From Pseudomonas rhizophila (lineage in GTDB: Bacteria; Pseudomonadota; Gammaproteobacteria; Pseudomonadales; Pseudomonadaceae): a stretch of DNA of 64,000 nt. Position numbers and translations under genes: made by a program. The stretch lies in contig NZ_CP024081.1 of assembly GCF_003033885.1 (NCBI RefSeq), positions 1,149,897 through 1,213,896 of the forward strand, written 5' to 3'. The number at the start of each line of letters is the position of its first letter. Positions within the stretch are counted from its first letter, which is position 1. The notes beneath the pieces were generated by a model. The model ran no database searches, was not told the origin of the DNA, and saw nothing but the letters and a program-made list of their open reading frames with translations. Positions 1 through 8,519 of this stretch are shown in pieces.

Positions 1-3000
1 CAGGCTCAGCGCATCGAATTCGGCTATGGCGATTTCGCCCAACCGAGCTCGATCACTACCCTGGACCGTCTTGCACTGGGCTTCGCCAACGTCAACCTTA
101 GCGCCAGCGAACGCCTGACCGCCAACCACAAAGGCAGCCTGGCGGTGTATCAACGCCAGGGCGCCTATGACGCGAAAACGGGCTACGCCTACAGCGGCGG
201 CAACCTGAATATCCTCACCCCGTTGCTGACCGGTGAAGCCGGCTCGGTCAACCGCATCACCGCAGGCGGCGCGGTCAACGTAGCGGGCACAAGCGCCAAG
301 CCGGGCAATGTCTCCGGGCTTGGGGGCGAGTTGTCCATCAAAGGCGCGAGCCTGAACCTTGCCAGCGCGGTGATGCTGCCCAGCGGCAAGCTGACCCTGA
401 GCGCGACGGATGACCTGACCCTGGCCGATGGGGCACTGATCGACGTGGCGGGCCGCACCGTCACCTTCAACGATGTGACACGCTACAGCGCCGGTGGCGA
501 GGTGATCCTGCAAAGCCAGAGCGGCAACATCCGCCAGGCTGCTGGTTCCAGCATCGACCTTTCGGCGCGCAACAACCAGGCTGGCCGGCTCAGTGCGGTG
601 GCCCTGGACGGCGCGGCCGGTGTGGTCGATTTGCAAGGGCGGATTCTCGGCAGCAGCACCGGCGAATATGACGCCGGCGGCACAGCCATGCCGTACCTGG
701 CCGGTGGCGTGGAGATCCAGGCCCAGCGCCTGGGCGGTAGCGGTAACCTCAGCGAGCAGTTCGCGGCCTTGAACCAACGGTTGAATGACGGACAGCTGTT
801 CGGTTCCCGCAGCTTCCAGCTCAAACAGGGCGACCTGGTGATCGGCAACGAACTCAAGGCCTCGTCCATTGACGTGTCCCTGGACAATGGCAGCCTGCTG
901 GTCAACGGCAAGGTCGACGCCAGCGGCGAGCGGGTCGGCAGCATCCGGCTCGCGGCCGGGCGCTCCCTGACCCTGGGCCGCAACGCGGTGCTTGACGCCC
1001 ACGGTAATCGTCTGCGGGTGGACAGCTACGGCAAGATCATCGATTCGCCGAACCGTGCCATCGTTGACCTGACTTCCCGCAACGGCGTGCTGACCCTGGC
1101 CGACGGTGCACGCATCGATCTGCGTCATGGCACCGCAGCGCCTGCCGGGCAGCACGATGGTCGTGCCCGTGGCACGCTGGAACTCAATGCACGGCGTGCC
1201 GGCTCGATTCCGACCCAGGGCGACATTGCCATCGATGCACGCGGTAGCCTGGATATCCAGGGCGCCCGGTCCATCGCGGTCAACGGTATGTGGCAGTACA
1301 ACGACGCAGCCTACGGCAGCGATCCGGCAGCCAGCGGACGCCCTTATCAGGTCATCGACCAGGCGTACCTGGATGGCAAGCACCAGGACAGTATTGCCTT
1401 CATCAACGCGGCGCTGGCCAACGGCGATTTGATGCAACGTAAACTCGCCGGTCTGAACAATGCTCGATATGCCGATGCGTTCCACCTGCGGCCCGGTGTG
1501 GAGATCGTCAGCGCGACGGCCGACGGTGATCTGGTGGTGCGGGGTGACCTGGACCTGTCCGGTTATCGCTACGCCAGTGTGAATCCGCATACTCGTAAAA
1601 CCGCCGTGTACGGCTCCGGTGAGTCGGGTGCGCTGACGCTGCGCGCCGGGGGTGACCTGAACATCTATGGCAGCATCACCGACGGATTCGCCCAACCGCC
1701 CGCGACCAACGACGACAAGGGCTGGGTGCTGTTGCCGGGCATTGATTTCGCGGCGGGTGATATTGTCGTGCCCGGTACCGGTGTGACCCTGGCGGATGGC
1801 ACGGCGTTTCCAGCGGGCTCGGTGCTCAACTTCGACGTACCCCTTAAGGGCGCGACCCTGGCGGCGGGAACACGCCTGCCGGTGGCGGCGACGCTTGATC
1901 AGCCACTGGTGCTGCCGGCGGGCACGGTGCTGGCTGCGGCGGTGCATGACGCCTCGGGTAATCTGTTGTTCGCCGCTGGCACTTTGTTGGCTTCGACCCA
2001 GACCCTGGAGGCGGGCACGGTGCTGGGGGTAGGCAGCCTGCTGGGCAGCGGCGCAACAATACGCAGCCTGATCTGGCCAAAAGGCGTTGCCTTGCCAGGC
2101 ATTGCGGGCGCGAGCAACGGCTTGACCAATGTGCTGCGTCTCAGCGGGGCCCTGGCGCTGAGTGTGGGTTCGAAAATTCCTTCAGGTACCGACATCAAGT
2201 TGCCGGCCGGTGTCGAGTCGGTGCAGTTGCGTCCGGAAGTGGCGGGGAGCAACTGGGCCATTGCGCCGATGCTGGCCGAGGGTTCGCAGTCCTGGTCGTT
2301 GCGCCTGGTGGCCGGCGCCGATACGCAGGCGGCGGACAGCCGGGTTGTGCAGCCTGTGTTGGCGGGTGGAGATCTTCATTTGGCTGATAGTCACTACGGC
2401 ATGTTTGGCAAGGCCGGGGCGGGGGGGCTGGTGTGGACCGAAGAGGGGGCGGAAAATTTCGGAGATCCGAGCCTGGCAGGTAAATTCATTGATTTTGAGA
2501 ACGTTGCCTATCCAGGGATGTGTGAGGATACCCCGTCGTTTTGCAAGGCCAGTAGCGGCTTTGTCTGGACGGAGGAAGGGGCGGAAAACTTCGGGGTTCC
2601 AGACCTCGTGGGTCAACCGATTGATTTCGAAAACCTTGCCTATCCTGGAATGTGTGACGACACCCCGTCGTTTTGCACCGCTGTTGGGCAAACGGAATAC
2701 AAGGCAGGCAGCCAACGTTGGAGTGTGATCCGCACCGGAGCGGCAGACCTTGAGCTGCTGTCGGCGGGCGATCTGAAAATGGATTCTCTGTACGGCGTCT
2801 ACACCGCCGGCAGTTCAGCCAGCGAGACTTATGCCAACGACCCGTACAATCAGCCCAAGGCGCTGGGGGCGGCGGGCAAGGTGCTCAATGATGCACTAGG
2901 TGAAAACGAGCAGTTCGTGGATGGTGGTAGCAACAGTCTTTATCGTGCCTGGTACCCGGACTTTGGCGGCAACCTGAGCTTGAAGGTTGGCGGCAATCTG

Positions 3001-5901
3001 ACCGGTAATAGCCTGGACGTATCGAGTACGGATAGGGGGCGGCCCAATGGGGGAGACGTTGGTTACGATACGGTCAACGTCGGCAATTGGCTGTGGCGTC
3101 AGGGCAATGGCTCAGTCGCAACCGGCACGCAGGCACAACCCACCGCTTGGTGGATCAATTTTGGCAGTTACACCGCCGCGAAGGACGGCAAGGCTGATTT
3201 GATGGTCGGGTTTACGGGGTTCGGTACTCTAGGCGGCGGTAACCTGAATGTTCAGGTGGCCGGCGATGCGGGGGTGCTCGATCAAATGGCAGGGAGTGGT
3301 CTTGTGCCGATCAGCAACAGCCGCAGCCAAGGACTGGTTCTTGCCGTGGGCAGCACCGGGCGTGTGGGCGCTGATGGCAGTCTGCAATTGACCGGTGGTG
3401 GTGATCTTGATCTGCGTGTGGGTGGTGCTTTGAATCCCGAGAGCCTGTTCGTGAACGGGCATCTCAATGGCGCGGTCATCAACCTGCGGGGGCATGCGCA
3501 GATCGATAGCGGTGCCATCGGTCGAATCGACCTGCGCTATGGCAACGTTGCTTCGGTACAGTCTCCCGGAGAAACACGCGCTTATGACTCTTTCAGAGCT
3601 ACGCGAAGCTTGCCAACAGGCGGGCTGACCCTGATGCCGGGCGATGCCACGTTCAATCTGAGCACTTCGGGCGACTTGGTAGTGATGGACGTAGCAGACC
3701 CGGGCCGGGCGCCGATGATGAGCGTTTCGCCCTTCAAAAGTGGTGCGACCAACGGATCGGGTGTCAGCTGGTTTACGTTGTGGACCGCCAACACGGCGAT
3801 CGACTTGTGGTCGTCGGGAGGTAACCTGACGCCTTTCGTTAGCGCGACGGCCACGGATTTAGCCGTGGTCTACCCGTCGATCCTGAGGGCTGTGGCGGCC
3901 AATGGCAGTCTTTATTATGGCCAATCCTCGGTATGGGATGGAACCGGCTACAACGGCAACGATCGTCCAGCCCTGCTGCTCGCTCCTGGCATCAACAGTG
4001 AGTTGCAATTCATGGCCGGCGATTCCATCTACGGTGGCGATATGTCGGTCAGTCGTTCCGGTGCATCGTCTGCGGCCCTGGCGACACCGTTGCGCCCAGC
4101 CTTTGCCGGGCTCGTAAATGGCAGTGTGGTGGTCAGCAATCTCTCCGCTGATGCCAATCGTGTGCCTCCCAGCGCGGATACTTTACCGTTGATTACCTTC
4201 GATACCAGCAGCGCCTCCAACGAGTGGGCCGGCAACACGGATCCTGCTCGCTTTTATGCGCTCACAGGCGATTTGCTGGCAGTCGCGAGTGGACGAGCGA
4301 TGAGGTACACCTCTGAGAACGATGGCCGATTCGGACAGATTTCCTTCGAAGGTATGGGGGCCGTTTGGATGAAGGCCGGACGAGACATTGTAAGCAGCGG
4401 TATACCGCTGGGCGGCTCGCTGACCAGCGACTTCTACTTAGGGAACTACACCAGCACCGGCAACCTCTTCATCCACAACAACTCCACCGACATCTCCATC
4501 GTCTCGGCCGGGCGCGACATCCTTTACAGCAACTTCAACGTCGCCGGTCCCGGCCTGCTGGAGATCACCGCCGGGCGCAATCTGCGGATGGACGACAAGG
4601 TCAGCATCAACAGTATCGGCGCTGTGGTGCCGGGGGATTCGCGCCCTGGCGCAAGCCTGGTGCTGCAAGCCGGCGCGGGACTCAACGGCGCGGATTACCA
4701 GCGCTTCGTCAAGGCGTACCTGGACCCGGCCAACCAGGCCCTGACCGGTGTGCCCCTGGCGAACCAGGACGGTAAAGTCGCCAAGACCTACGAGGCGGAA
4801 CTGGTGGATTGGCTCAAGGAACGCTTTGGCTTCAGCGGCGACACCGAGCAGGCCCGCAGCTACTTCGCGGCGCTACCGGCCGAGCAGCAGCGGGTGTTTG
4901 CCCGCGACGTGTACTTCGCCGAGCTCAAGGCCGGTGGTCGTGAGTACAACGAAGTGGGCGGCGTGCGCCAGGGCAGCTACCTGCGCGGGCGGGAGGCTAT
5001 CGACTTGTTGTTCCCAAGCAAGGATGTGGCGGGTAACGCGATCACCTACAAGGGCGATATCACGATGTTCGGCGGGGCGGGTGTGCACACCGATTTCGGC
5101 GGTGGCATCCAGATGCTCACGCCGGGCGGCGGGCAAACGTTCGGCATCGAAGGCAACGCACCACCGTCCACCGCCGGGGTCATTACCCAGGGCGAGGGCG
5201 ATATCCAGTTGTATGCGCAGAACAGCATTCTACTAGGGCAGAGCCGGATCATGACCACCTTTGGCGGTTCGATTCTCGGCTGGTCGGCCCAGGGCGATAT
5301 CAACGCCGGTCGCGGTTCGAAGACCACCGTGGTCTACACGCCGCCCAAGCGCTTGTATGACAGCTGGGGCAACGTGACCCTGTCGCCGTCGGTGCCGAGC
5401 ACCGGCGCCGGTATCGCCACGCTCAACCCGATTGCCGAAGTGGCGCCGGGCGACATTGACCTGATCGCGCCCTTGGGCACCATCGATGCGGGCGAGGCGG
5501 GGATCCGGGTGTCGGGCAACGTCAACATCGCGGCATTGACCGTGGTGAACGCGGCCAACATCCAGACCCAGGGCAAATCCTCCGGTGTACCACTGGCGGC
5601 CACGGTGAACACCGGGGCCATCACCTCGGCCAGTTCGGCGGCGTCCTCGGCGACACAAGCGGCGGAAGACGTGGCGCGCCAGCAGCAGAACGCGGCGCGA
5701 CAAAACCAGGCGTCGGTGTTCACCGTGCAGGTGGTGAGCTTCGGCTCCGAGCAACTGGCCCCGTCCCGCGACGGTGCCAGCCGCGACACGCCACGGGCCT
5801 ACGACCCGGCCAGCCCGGTGCAAGTGCTGGGAGCCGGCCCCCTGGATGAACAGACCCGGCAGCGCTTGACCGAGGAAGAGCGGGGGCGGTTGAGTTTGTA
5901 G
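1..5901 (+). CDS. pdtA: PdtA-like TpsA filamentous haemagglutinin-type exoprotein (C-terminal part, 5' partial)
   Basis: The frame is open from base 1, so the gene begins upstream of the window; 1966 residues are visible. It is a surface or secreted adhesin of the two-partner secretion (TPS) type, exported by the TpsB encoded downstream. The sequence is a long beta-helix of Gly/Asn/Asp-rich repeats (G-[DN]-[LI]-x-[LIV] steps), including an AGT[VL]L-type repeat run near residues 590-690. Residues 810-897 are a tandem duplication of 44 residues, each unit carrying two Cys. The last ~120 residues are Ala/Gln/Arg-rich and end in a charged tail, with no membrane anchor, as in DUF3739-type haemagglutinin family proteins. 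The name rests on gene order (Phd-like gene, TpsB, ExbB, ExbD, TonB follow), which I recall from P. aeruginosa PA0690-PA0701. The N-terminal TPS signal domain cannot be checked. Family call strong; exact orthology inferred. Confidence 0.88.
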   Translation, partial: QAQRIEFGYGDFAQPSSITTLDRLALGFANVNLSASERLTANHKGSLAVYQRQGAYDAKTGYAYSGGNLNILTPLLTGEAGSVNRITAGGAVNVAGTSAKPGNVSGLGGELSIKGASLNLASAVMLPSGKLTLSATDDLTLADGALIDVAGRTVTFNDVTRYSAGGEVILQSQSGNIRQAAGSSIDLSARNNQAGRLSAVALDGAAGVVDLQGRILGSSTGEYDAGGTAMPYLAGGVEIQAQRLGGSGNLSEQFAALNQRLNDGQLFGSRSFQLKQGDLVIGNELKASSIDVSLDNGSLLVNGKVDASGERVGSIRLAAGRSLTLGRNAVLDAHGNRLRVDSYGKIIDSPNRAIVDLTSRNGVLTLADGARIDLRHGTAAPAGQHDGRARGTLELNARRAGSIPTQGDIAIDARGSLDIQGARSIAVNGMWQYNDAAYGSDPAASGRPYQVIDQAYLDGKHQDSIAFINAALANGDLMQRKLAGLNNARYADAFHLRPGVEIVSATADGDLVVRGDLDLSGYRYASVNPHTRKTAVYGSGESGALTLRAGGDLNIYGSITDGFAQPPATNDDKGWVLLPGIDFAAGDIVVPGTGVTLADGTAFPAGSVLNFDVPLKGATLAAGTRLPVAATLDQPLVLPAGTVLAAAVHDASGNLLFAAGTLLASTQTLEAGTVLGVGSLLGSGATIRSLIWPKGVALPGIAGASNGLTNVLRLSGALALSVGSKIPSGTDIKLPAGVESVQLRPEVAGSNWAIAPMLAEGSQSWSLRLVAGADTQAADSRVVQPVLAGGDLHLADSHYGMFGKAGAGGLVWTEEGAENFGDPSLAGKFIDFENVAYPGMCEDTPSFCKASSGFVWTEEGAENFGVPDLVGQPIDFENLAYPGMCDDTPSFCTAVGQTEYKAGSQRWSVIRTGAADLELLSAGDLKMDSLYGVYTAGSSASETYANDPYNQPKALGAAGKVLNDALGENEQFVDGGSNSLYRAWYPDFGGNLSLKVGGNLTGNSLDVSSTDRGRPNGGDVGYDTVNVGNWLWRQGNGSVATGTQAQPTAWWINFGSYTAAKDGKADLMVGFTGFGTLGGGNLNVQVAGDAGVLDQMAGSGLVPISNSRSQGLVLAVGSTGRVGADGSLQLTGGGDLDLRVGGALNPESLFVNGHLNGAVINLRGHAQIDSGAIGRIDLRYGNVASVQSPGETRAYDSFRATRSLPTGGLTLMPGDATFNLSTSGDLVVMDVADPGRAPMMSVSPFKSGATNGSGVSWFTLWTANTAIDLWSSGGNLTPFVSATATDLAVVYPSILRAVAANGSLYYGQSSVWDGTGYNGNDRPALLLAPGINSELQFMAGDSIYGGDMSVSRSGASSAALATPLRPAFAGLVNGSVVVSNLSADANRVPPSADTLPLITFDTSSASNEWAGNTDPARFYALTGDLLAVASGRAMRYTSENDGRFGQISFEGMGAVWMKAGRDIVSSGIPLGGSLTSDFYLGNYTSTGNLFIHNNSTDISIVSAGRDILYSNFNVAGPGLLEITAGRNLRMDDKVSINSIGAVVPGDSRPGASLVLQAGAGLNGADYQRFVKAYLDPANQALTGVPLANQDGKVAKTYEAELVDWLKERFGFSGDTEQARSYFAALPAEQQRVFARDVYFAELKAGGREYNEVGGVRQGSYLRGREAIDLLFPSKDVAGNAITYKGDITMFGGAGVHTDFGGGIQMLTPGGGQTFGIEGNAPPSTAGVITQGEGDIQLYAQNSILLGQSRIMTTFGGSILGWSAQGDINAGRGSKTTVVYTPPKRLYDSWGNVTLSPSVPSTGAGIATLNPIAEVAPGDIDLIAPLGTIDAGEAGIRVSGNVNIAALTVVNAANIQTQGKSSGVPLAATVNTGAITSASSAASSATQAAEDVARQQQNAARQNQASVFTVQVVSFGSEQLAPSRDGASRDTPRAYDPASPVQVLGAGPLDEQTRQRLTEEERGRLSL
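2428..2691 (+). repeat. Tandem 132-bp repeat inside the adhesin gene
   Basis: Two consecutive 132-bp units (2428-2559 and 2560-2691) encode near-identical 44-residue segments. Each starts [LF]VWTEEGAENFG and ends PGMC[ED]DTPSFC, so each unit has two cysteines. The units differ by scattered substitutions, so the duplication is not very recent. Cys pairs are rare in the rest of this exoprotein. Confidence 0.9.
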
Positions 5902-5927
5902 CGATCGGCTGGCACCGAGGCGCCGGC

Positions 5928-5953
5928 ATCGCGAGCAGGCTCGCTCCCACAGG
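5928..5953. repeat. REP element (single)
   Basis: ATCGCGAGCAGGCTCGCTCC followed by CACAG is the half-palindrome of the common Pseudomonas REP. It stands alone just after the adhesin stop codon. Confidence 0.75.
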
Positions 5954-5972
5954 GTTGCTGGACACCCAGTAC

Positions 5973-6107
5973 CTGTGGCGAGGGAGCTTGCTCCCGCTGG
6001 GCTGCGCAGCAGCCCCAAGCCAATCACCGCGGTGTGTCAGATACTCCCCAGCAGCCTTTTTGGGGCCGCTGCGCAGCCCAGCGGGAGCAAGCTCCCTCGC
6101 CACGGGA
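5973..6107. repeat. Composite inverted REP pair
   Basis: Two long arms in inverted orientation (TGTGGCGAGGGAGCTTGCTC plus a CTGCGCAGC extension, and its reverse complement) flank about 50 bp. With the preceding single REP it fills most of the 358-bp gap between the adhesin gene and the phd-like gene. No promoter is clear in that gap. Confidence 0.8.
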
Positions 6108-6259
6108 GCCGCGCTCAAGTTCCCATCGACGTCCATCCAAATGAAGCTTTCATGACAAAAGTTCGGTAGCACATCGCCATTCCCGTCAAGCCTGTGTGAC
6201 GTGTTCGAGGGGACCTGCAAGGTCGTTTGGAACCGGGGCAGGCAGCCGGGAGTGAGGCG

Positions 6260-6871
6260 ATGGGAACTATGGAACGTTATTCGAAAGTGGGCATGCAGGA
6301 GCTTGACCAGCGGTTGTCGAAGATCGTCGAGGCGGCGCGCAAGCAGCCGGTCTCGGTGTATCGCTACGGCGCACCGTGGGTCTGGATCGTTTCCCAGGAT
6401 GACTGGCAGGGCGCACTCAAGGAAGTGTCCAGCTACATCCCGCAAGGCCATTCACTGGTGTTGCTGCGTCCGCAAATCGACGACCTGCTGGACGACCACC
6501 GCGACGTGCTGCAAGGCCTCACCGCAAGCGCCGAGATGCTGATCGCACCGCAGACCGTCATGCACATCCTTTTACTGCAACTGCTCTATTCGGTGCCCAG
6601 CGAGCAGCAACTCTACGAACAACTCAATTACAACCTGCTGTTCCGTTGGTTCGTCGGCCTGGACCTGAACCAGAAGGTCTGGCGCTTCGACGTTTTGAGC
6701 AAAGACCTCGCCACGCTGCTGGGCGATGCGCGGGCGGTGAGGCTCATCCAGAAAATAATCGGTGAAGTGTTCTGCGGTGCCTTGCTGCAAATGCCGGAGT
6801 TCTCCTTGAATTTCGCGCTGCTGCACACCTGGCTGGCGCGGCACGCCACGACATCGACTGCAAGCAATTGA
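6260..6871 (+). CDS. phdA: PhdA-like protein with N-terminal Phd/prevent-host-death antitoxin fold
   Basis: 203 residues. The N-terminal ~70 residues resemble the Phd/YefM antitoxin fold (a short beta-alpha start with VGMQELDQRLSKIVEAARK, then YGAPWVWIVS). The rest is a helical domain rich in Leu and Gln with no obvious enzyme motif. No toxin gene lies beside it, so it is not a classical toxin-antitoxin pair. P. aeruginosa PhdA, at the same place between pdtA and pdtB, has been linked to preventing lysis and DNA release in biofilms (recalled). ATG 6260 is chosen because GGAG lies 7 nt upstream; a second ATG at 6269 and an in-frame upstream extension are less likely. It overlaps the earliest possible pdtB starts. 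Confidence 0.8.
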   Translation: MGTMERYSKVGMQELDQRLSKIVEAARKQPVSVYRYGAPWVWIVSQDDWQGALKEVSSYIPQGHSLVLLRPQIDDLLDDHRDVLQGLTASAEMLIAPQTVMHILLLQLLYSVPSEQQLYEQLNYNLLFRWFVGLDLNQKVWRFDVLSKDLATLLGDARAVRLIQKIIGEVFCGALLQMPEFSLNFALLHTWLARHATTSTASN

Positions 6872-6897
6872 GCGGTACTTTGAATTCAGGGGGTGGT

Positions 6898-8502
6898 GTG
6901 GAGCATTTCTTCAAATCGCGGCCAGCGCTGTGGGGCTGGTTGGTGTTGACGGTCGGGGGGCCGTCGGCGTTCGCCGCGCAAGCGCAGCAGGAAGTCGAAT
7001 CGGCCCCGGCTCGCCTGGTGGACGTGAACGAGTATTTCGTGCGTGGCAACACCGTGCTCGATGCCCGGGCCATCGAGGAGGCGGTGTACCCGTTCCTCGG
7101 CCCGCAAAAGGCCTTGAGCGATATCGAAGGTGCCCGGGAGGCGCTGCAGAAGGCCTATCAGGCGCGCGGTTATCAATCGGTGTTCGTCGAGTTGCCGGAG
7201 CAGAAAGTCGAAGACGGCATCGTCTACCTGCAGGTCAGCGAGACCAAAGTCGGCCGAGTCCGCGTGGTGGGTGCCAAGCATTATTCGCCCGTGGAGATCC
7301 GCGAGGACGTGCCCGCGCTCAAGGAAGGCGAGGTGCCCGATTTCGCCCAGGTCCAGACCGAGTTGGCGCAGTTGAACAAGACCCCGGGGCGCCAGGTCAT
7401 GCCGTTGGTACGCGAGGGCCAGCGGCCCGGCACCATGGATGTGGACTTGCAGGTCGAGGATCAGAACCCGTGGCAAGCCAGCCTGGGGCTCAATAACGAT
7501 TACAGCGCCGACACCGAGAAGCTGCGCACAGTCGCCAGCCTGGGCTACAACAACCTTTGGCAATTGGGTCACAGCCTCTCGCTGACCTTCTTCACCGCGC
7601 CCCAGGACACCGAAAACGCCAAGGTCTGGTCGGGCTCCTATACCGCACCGCTGGACGAGCACTGGAGTGTCCAGTTCTCCGGTTACCAGTCCGACAGCAA
7701 CGTGGCGACCATCGGCGGCAGCAACGTCTTGGGCAGGGGCCATTCGTACGGTGTCTCGGCGATCTACACCTTGGCGTCCAGCGCCGCCTGGGCCAATACG
7801 TTTTCCATTGGCGTGGATTTCAAAGACTTTGAGGAAGAGCTGAATCTGGGTGGCGCCAGCGACAAAGTACCGCTCAAGTACGCGCCGTTCACCTTCGCCT
7901 ACAACGGCTTTCGCTACACCGAAAACAGCCAGTTGGGCCTTGGCCTGAGCCTGGTGGCGGGCACCCGCAGCCTGTTGGGCTATGGCAGTTCCGACGAAGA
8001 CTTCGACTACAAGCGCTACCGCGCCAGCCCCAGTTTTGCGGTGCTCAAGGGTGACGGCAATTACACCTTCACCTTCGCCAACGACTGGCAGACCGCGTCC
8101 AAAGCCGCGTTCCAGCTGGCGTCCGGGCCGCTGGTTTCCAACGAACAATTCTCTGCCGGTGGCGCGACATCGGTTCGCGGTTATCTGGCCGCCGAGCGTA
8201 CCGGGGATGACGGCTACCTGCTGTCCCAGGAGTTGCGTACACCTTCCATTGCCAAGTTCCTCGGCAGTTATGTCCAGGAGTGGCGGTTCTACGCCTTCGC
8301 CGAAGGCGCGCAGTTGTACTTGCGCGACGAACTGCCCGATCAGGACGCGGATTACAGCCTGGCCAGTGTCGGCCTCGGCACTCGCGCGAGCCTGAGCAAA
8401 TGGCTGTCCGGCAGCCTCGATTGGGGCTACCCGCTGCTCGAAGGGCCGAACACCTCGAAACAGGAATCGCGCCTGCATTTCAACCTGCAAGCGACGTTTT
8501 GA
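6898..8502 (+). CDS. pdtB: TpsB/FhaC-type outer-membrane transporter (PdtB-like)
   Basis: 534 residues, Omp85/TpsB family; exports the adhesin across the outer membrane. GTG 6898 is chosen because AGGGGG lies 4 nt upstream and it gives a normal signal peptide (charged start, WGWLVLTV core, cut near AFA-AQA); TTG codons at 6868 and 6880 are in frame. Two POTRA domains occupy about residues 37-185, and the rest is a 16-strand barrel. The L6 motif VRGY is at about residue 426, and the last residue is Phe, as expected for Bam-dependent insertion. Together with the adhesin upstream this makes a complete TPS pair, and with the ExbB-ExbD-TonB genes downstream it forms an apparent single transcription unit. 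Confidence 0.92.
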   Translation: MEHFFKSRPALWGWLVLTVGGPSAFAAQAQQEVESAPARLVDVNEYFVRGNTVLDARAIEEAVYPFLGPQKALSDIEGAREALQKAYQARGYQSVFVELPEQKVEDGIVYLQVSETKVGRVRVVGAKHYSPVEIREDVPALKEGEVPDFAQVQTELAQLNKTPGRQVMPLVREGQRPGTMDVDLQVEDQNPWQASLGLNNDYSADTEKLRTVASLGYNNLWQLGHSLSLTFFTAPQDTENAKVWSGSYTAPLDEHWSVQFSGYQSDSNVATIGGSNVLGRGHSYGVSAIYTLASSAAWANTFSIGVDFKDFEEELNLGGASDKVPLKYAPFTFAYNGFRYTENSQLGLGLSLVAGTRSLLGYGSSDEDFDYKRYRASPSFAVLKGDGNYTFTFANDWQTASKAAFQLASGPLVSNEQFSAGGATSVRGYLAAERTGDDGYLLSQELRTPSIAKFLGSYVQEWRFYAFAEGAQLYLRDELPDQDADYSLASVGLGTRASLSKWLSGSLDWGYPLLEGPNTSKQESRLHFNLQATF

Positions 8503-8519
8503 ACCTAGGAGTCATGTCC

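Noticed and set aside
6260..6871. Phd-like protein as half of a toxin-antitoxin module
   Set aside because: No toxin-size gene is adjacent on either side; the neighbours are TPS genes, and the protein is more than twice the usual antitoxin length.
6886..8490. 534-codon minus-strand frame opposite pdtB
   Set aside because: Mirror of the TpsB gene's codon bias; no ribosome site or family features.
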